From Streptomyces katrae (GTDB lineage: Bacteria; Actinomycetota; Actinomycetes; Streptomycetales; Streptomycetaceae): 9,263 nucleotides of DNA. Made by a program: the position numbers and the translations under genes. Under the pieces are notes generated by a model that worked only from the letters and a program-made list of their open reading frames with translations, was not told the origin of the DNA and did not search any database. The stretch is from the NCBI RefSeq assembly GCF_000966975.1, contig NZ_JZWV01000858.1, positions 1-9,263 of the forward strand, written 5' to 3'. Positions 6,718 through 9,263 of this stretch are shown piece after piece; position 1 is the first letter of the stretch, and the number at the start of each line of letters is the position of its first letter.

Positions 6718-6747
6718 ATTCTGCCACGCCGGTCCCGGCGGGGTCAG
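6718..6747 (-). promoter_or_regulatory. Possible promoter of the zinc-ribbon gene
   Basis: A CTGACC (-35-like, 6742-6747) is followed after 18 nt by CAGAAT (-10-like, 6718-6723), about 54 nt upstream of the ATG. Each hexamer matches four of six bases of the TTGACA/TATAAT consensus. It lies downstream of the tRNA terminator, where an independent promoter would be needed. Confidence 0.35.
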
Positions 6748-6770
6748 CAAGCACAGGAGGGACAAACGCA

Positions 6771-6802
6771 AGGATCCCGCCCCCTGTTGGGGACGGGATC
6801 CT
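6771..6802 (-). terminator. Hairpin terminator after tRNA-Ala copy 1
   Basis: A 13-bp stem (AGGATCCCG + CCCC against GGGG + CGGGATCCT, one internal mismatch at 6780/6793) with a TGTT/AACA tetraloop begins 5 nt after the tRNA 3' end. The minus-strand transcript continues into a T-containing but not pure T stretch (TGCGTTTGT). Confidence 0.8.
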
Positions 6803-6807
6803 GATTG

Positions 6808-6880
6808 TGGAGCTAAGGAGAATTGAACTCCTGACCTCCTGCATGCCATGCAGGCGCTCTACCAACTGAGCTATAGCCCC
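6808..6880 (-). tRNA. tRNA-Ala(GGC), copy 1
   Basis: A full 73-nt cloverleaf folds on the minus strand: acceptor GGGGCTA/TAGCTCC, D stem GCTC/GAGC, anticodon stem CCTGC/GCAGG with loop ATGGCAT (anticodon GGC, reading GCC and GCU), and T stem AGGAG/CTCCT with loop TTCAATT. The acceptor has the G3:U70 wobble pair, the main identity element for alanyl-tRNA synthetase. The 3' CCA is not encoded. It is identical to the second copy at 6211-6283. Confidence 0.98.
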
Positions 6881-6933
6881 GCTCTCCGCGGCGTTCCCCC
6901 CGTTTCCGGTGTTCTTCGCTGCGAACAAGAAGA

Positions 6934-6963
6934 ACTCTAGCCTGTGACCAGCCGGAAAGTGAA
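6934..6963 (-). promoter_or_regulatory. Putative promoter of the upstream tRNA-Ala gene
   Basis: On the minus strand a -35-like TTCACT (6958-6963) is separated by 18 nt from a -10-like TAGAGT (6934-6939). The -10 ends 53 nt before the mature tRNA 5' end at 6880, a reasonable length for a 5' leader removed by RNase P. The call rests on consensus match and position only. Confidence 0.45.
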
Positions 6964-6978
6964 ATCCGGGTCGGAGCG

Positions 6979-6993
6979 GCCCCGCGGAGGGGC
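6979..6993 (-). terminator. Weak hairpin directly after the phosphatase stop
   Basis: A 5-bp all-GC stem (GCCCC/GGGGC) with a 5-nt loop starts immediately after the phosphatase stop codon. No T-run follows directly, so at best it is a weak U-less terminator of the rsfS-phosphatase operon. Confidence 0.25.
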
Positions 6994-7674
6994 TCAGTCG
7001 TCGTCGCCGAGCACCGGCTCCGGCAGCGTGCCGGCGTTGTGCTCGAGCAGCCGCCAGCCCCGCGCGCCCTCGCCGAGGACGGACCAGCAGCAGTTGGAGA
7101 GCCCGCCCAGGCTCTCCCAGTCACGCGCCTCCAGCCGCAGCAGGCGGCCGATGGTCGTACGGATGGTGCCGCCGTGGCTGACGACGACGAGCGTGCCGCC
7201 CTCGGGCAGCCGGCCGGCGTGGTCGAGGACCACCGGGGCGGCTCGGTCGGCGACCTCGGTCTCCAGCTCGCCCCCGCCGCGCCGGACGGGCTCGCCGCGC
7301 TTCCACGCCGCGTACTGCTCGCCGTACTTCTCGACGATCTCCTCGTGCGTCAGGCCCTGCCACTCACCGGCGTACGTCTCGCGGAGCGCCTCGGTGTGCG
7401 CCACGGGCAGGTGCGTGACGGCGGCCAGTTCGGCGGCCGTGGCCGCGGCGCGCTTCAGGTCGGAGGCCACGATGGCGTCCGGCTTCAGCGAGGCGAGCAG
7501 CCGGGCGGCGCGGCGCGCCTGCGCCAGCCCCGTCTCGGTCAGCTCGATGTCCGTGGAGCCCTGGAAACGGCGCTCCAGGTTCCAGGAGGTCTGGCCGTGC
7601 CGCCAGAGGACGATCTTCCTGCCGGTGCGGGCGGAGCCGCCGCCGGGCCTTCCCGTGCCGGTGGCCGCGCTCAG
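6994..7674 (-). CDS. Histidine phosphatase (phosphoglycerate mutase-like; GpgP-like), probable CTG start
   Basis: The 226-residue branch-1 histidine phosphatase contains the catalytic RHGQT motif (R25, H26, G27), a FQGSTDIELTETG segment, ASDLKRA, LRETYAGEWQGLTHE with the likely general acid E99, and the second catalytic histidine in VVSHGGTIR (H167). The Trp-rich LGGLSNCCW and the RLLEHNA tail match, from memory, mycobacterial glucosyl-3-phosphoglycerate phosphatase GpgP, which also lies beside rsfS; the substrate is inferred, not shown. The start is unusual. Reading back from RHG to the in-frame stop at 7681-7683 gives no ATG, GTG or TTG. The GTG at 7468-7470 would remove the catalytic motif. 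CTG at 7672-7674 overlaps the rsfS stop in a CTGA junction, with a GGTGA ribosome-site-like sequence 6 nt upstream. A sequencing error in the start codon is the main alternative. Confidence 0.88.
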   Translation of the reverse strand: MSAATGTGRPGGGSARTGRKIVLWRHGQTSWNLERRFQGSTDIELTETGLAQARRAARLLASLKPDAIVASDLKRAAATAAELAAVTHLPVAHTEALRETYAGEWQGLTHEEIVEKYGEQYAAWKRGEPVRRGGGELETEVADRAAPVVLDHAGRLPEGGTLVVVSHGGTIRTTIGRLLRLEARDWESLGGLSNCCWSVLGEGARGWRLLEHNAGTLPEPVLGDDD

Positions 7675-8117
7675 AACAGATCACCGTCCAGTTCGTCGTC
7701 GCCCTGCGCCTCGCGCAGCTTGGCGTGCTCCTCGGCCTTGCCGATGGTGAGCTTCGCGTCCTCGGGGAGCTCGATCTCGGGGCAGTCCTTCCACAGGCGC
7801 TCCAGCGCGTAGAAGACGCGCTCCTCGCTGTGCTGGACGTGCACCACGATGTCGACGTAGTCGAGCAGGATCCAGCGGGCGTCGCGGTCGCCCTCGCGGC
7901 GCACCGGCTTGGCGCCGAGCTCCTTGAGCAGCCGCTCCTCGATCTCGTCCACGATCGACTTGACCTGGCGGTCGTTGGGCGCGGAGGCGAGCAGGAAGGC
8001 GTCGGTGATCGACAGCACGTCGCTGACGTCGTACGCGATGATGTCGTGCGCGAGCCGGTCGGCCGCGGCCTGGGCGGCGGTGGTGATGAGCTCGATGGAG
8101 CGGTCCGTGGCGGTCAC
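7671..8117 (-). CDS. rsfS: Ribosomal silencing factor RsfS
   Basis: This 148-residue protein of the RsfS/Iojap/DUF143 family starts at GTG. RsfS binds ribosomal protein uL14 on the free 50S subunit, blocks joining to 30S and lowers translation when nutrients are short. Visible family features are an N-terminal helical region, SDVLSITDAFLLASA at 32-46 (beta strand), RQVKSIVDEIEERL at 50-63 (helix), W82 and D86, and the hallmark VDIVVHV at 88-94 followed by FYALERLW at 102-109. About 25 charged residues after that form a variable tail. I chose GTG at 8115-8117 because it gives the usual MTATDRS-type N terminus; the ATG at 8122-8124 is out of frame. Only a weak GAAAG-like ribosome site precedes it. 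The stop TGA overlaps the start of the downstream phosphatase gene (CTGA), so the two are probably translationally coupled. Confidence 0.94.
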   Translation of the reverse strand: MTATDRSIELITTAAQAAADRLAHDIIAYDVSDVLSITDAFLLASAPNDRQVKSIVDEIEERLLKELGAKPVRREGDRDARWILLDYVDIVVHVQHSEERVFYALERLWKDCPEIELPEDAKLTIGKAEEHAKLREAQGDDELDGDLF

Positions 8118-8183
8118 TGGCCATGCTTTCGGGTTGGCGGGCAGATGCCTACAAGGGTCTCATGTACTGCCGGCCCCGCCCGG

Positions 8184-9263
8184 TCAGGACGGTTTCCAGT
8201 CCTTGCCCAGGGTCACCACGACGTCCGCGTTCACCGTGCTCTCGGCCTTCTTGACCGCCGTTTCGGGCAGCCCCAGCGTCTTGGCGACCTCCACCGCCCG
8301 GGCCCGCTGGCCCTCGTCCTGGTACGTGATCTGCGTGGTGGGGGCCGGCCGGTCGGCCTTGCCGCCGTCCACGAAGGCGTAGCCGCCGTTGAGCAGGGCC
8401 GCCTTCGCCGCGATCTGCGCCTTCTCGTCCCCGGTGGCGTCCTTGAGGCCCACCCTGGGGGCCGCGCCGGGCTGGGCGGCCGTGACGGTCCCGCCGAGGA
8501 GCTCCTTGACCGTCTTCTTGGAGGCCTCGTCGGTGAGGCCGCCGTCGGGTTTCACCGAGAGCACCTCGGTGCGGTAGGCGGCCGTCTTCGCGTGCGCGCC
8601 GATCCGCGCCAGGAGGCCGCCGAGGTTCTGTGCGTCGAGCCCCGGGTCCAGGATCTGGCCCATGCTCTCGACGGTCGTGGCCGCCGCCTTCGGGTCGGAG
8701 GGGATCTTGCGCAGGACGGCGTACAGCACCCGGCCGGTGCGCTCCAGCTGCCTGGCCTCCGGTTCGCCCGGGGCGCGGTAGGTGGCGTAGGCCACGGCCA
8801 TGGCGCCGGTGAGGCTCTGCCTGGGGCCCTGCCCGACGGCCGGGGTCCTGGCCCGGTCGTCGGCGGGCACGGCGGTGTCGGTGTCGGCCTCGATGCCGCC
8901 GACCAGGTCGACGAGGCGCTCCAGGAAGGGGGTGTCCAGGCGCCAGGTGCCGCCGATGCGGGTGCCGAGGACGGTGTCGAGGGCCTCGCGGGTGCCGATG
9001 CTGCCGTCCTCCACGGACTTCCCGAGGGTGGTGCCGGTGCCGTCCTCCTTGGCGACGGCGAGGGTGTTGGGGAGCAGGACGGTGGCGCCCTGCCGTGCGG
9101 TGACGTTGTCCACGAGGAGGGCGGTGGAGCTGCCGCCGCGCTTGGTGTTGCGCAGGTGGACGACGATCATGTCCCGTTTCTGGGCGCCCGCGGAGGTCGC
9201 GGCGGCCTTCTTCCCGCCGGGTCCGTCGAGGAAGGGCAGCTCGCCCGCGTACCAGAGCCAGCC
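8184..9263 (-). CDS. LCP (LytR-CpsA-Psr)-like protein with LytR_C domain, 5' end outside window
   Basis: The reading frame is open from the window edge to the TGA at 8184-8186, giving at least 359 residues; the start and any N-terminal membrane anchor lie beyond 9263. The first part resembles an LCP domain: RDMIVVHL, then STALLVDN, then VLLPNTLAV, followed by a DTPFLERLVDLVGGI segment that matches the family's 'F..LVD.LGGV' region, and AVAYATYR. The last ~90 residues, from AALLNGG onward (VEVAKTLGLP, DVVVTLGKDW), look like a LytR_C domain. LCP enzymes attach secondary polymers such as teichoic acids or arabinogalactan to peptidoglycan outside the membrane. The usual PRD arginine-aspartate signature is replaced here by PNT, so ligase activity is doubtful. 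It lies 66 nt upstream of rsfS in the same direction and may be cotranscribed with it. Family placement is by eye. Confidence 0.8.
   Translation of the reverse strand, partial: GWLWYAGELPFLDGPGGKKAAATSAGAQKRDMIVVHLRNTKRGGSSTALLVDNVTARQGATVLLPNTLAVAKEDGTGTTLGKSVEDGSIGTREALDTVLGTRIGGTWRLDTPFLERLVDLVGGIEADTDTAVPADDRARTPAVGQGPRQSLTGAMAVAYATYRAPGEPEARQLERTGRVLYAVLRKIPSDPKAAATTVESMGQILDPGLDAQNLGGLLARIGAHAKTAAYRTEVLSVKPDGGLTDEASKKTVKELLGGTVTAAQPGAAPRVGLKDATGDEKAQIAAKAALLNGGYAFVDGGKADRPAPTTQITYQDEGQRARAVEVAKTLGLPETAVKKAESTVNADVVVTLGKDWKPS

Noticed and set aside
6353..6928. Minus-strand frames that run through the tRNA-Ala genes
   Set aside because: They read tRNA sequence as protein and contain the shared MQEVRSSILLSS artefact; the tRNA folds are unambiguous.
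7681..8124. Alternative 147-codon frame overlapping rsfS from ATG 8124
   Set aside because: Arg/Ala/Gly-rich shadow; the rsfS frame carries the conserved VDIVVHV and FYALERLW motifs.

Overview
The window is very GC-rich DNA with almost exclusively G/C third codon positions, and its gene content and order point to the chromosome of Streptomyces or a close relative such as Kitasatospora. Every gene I accept is on the minus strand, so the window reads biologically from right (9263) to left (1). It looks like conserved core chromosome; I see no phage, insertion-sequence, CRISPR or toxin-antitoxin genes. The long plus-strand open frames are GC-driven shadows. No gene-free stretch exceeds 300 bases.

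Right block (9263-6994): the C-terminal part of an LCP (LytR-CpsA-Psr)-type membrane-linked protein, the ribosomal silencing factor rsfS, and a histidine phosphatase that overlaps rsfS by a CTGA junction. The phosphatase has no ATG, GTG or TTG start upstream of its catalytic RHG motif, so it probably starts at CTG. From memory, mycobacteria have the same rsfS-phosphatase pair, where the phosphatase is GpgP.

Middle block (6993-6171): two identical tRNA-Ala(GGC) genes, each with its own hairpin terminator, flank a 77-residue two-CxxC zinc-ribbon protein of unknown function.

leuS block (6128-3009): a full-length leucyl-tRNA synthetase gene preceded by what looks like a complete transcription attenuator. 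It has a -10 box, an apparently leaderless 12-codon leader peptide ([12 protein letters not shown]) with three consecutive Leu codons, a long hairpin that includes the leader stop codon, and an intrinsic terminator with six T's just before leuS. This is the best regulatory find in the window: leucine starvation would plausibly raise production of the enzyme that charges tRNA-Leu. A strong hairpin terminator follows leuS.

Left block (2961-1): a single-pass membrane protein with a long helical domain, a DegV/FakB-type fatty-acid-binding protein, and a ComEA-like helix-hairpin-helix DNA-binding protein with a shortened SLBB region. Between degV and comEA lies a 130-nt cluster of G-run repeats (TGTGGGG on the minus strand), including a near-perfect 30-nt tandem duplication. 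comEC would be expected just beyond position 1, but that is inference.
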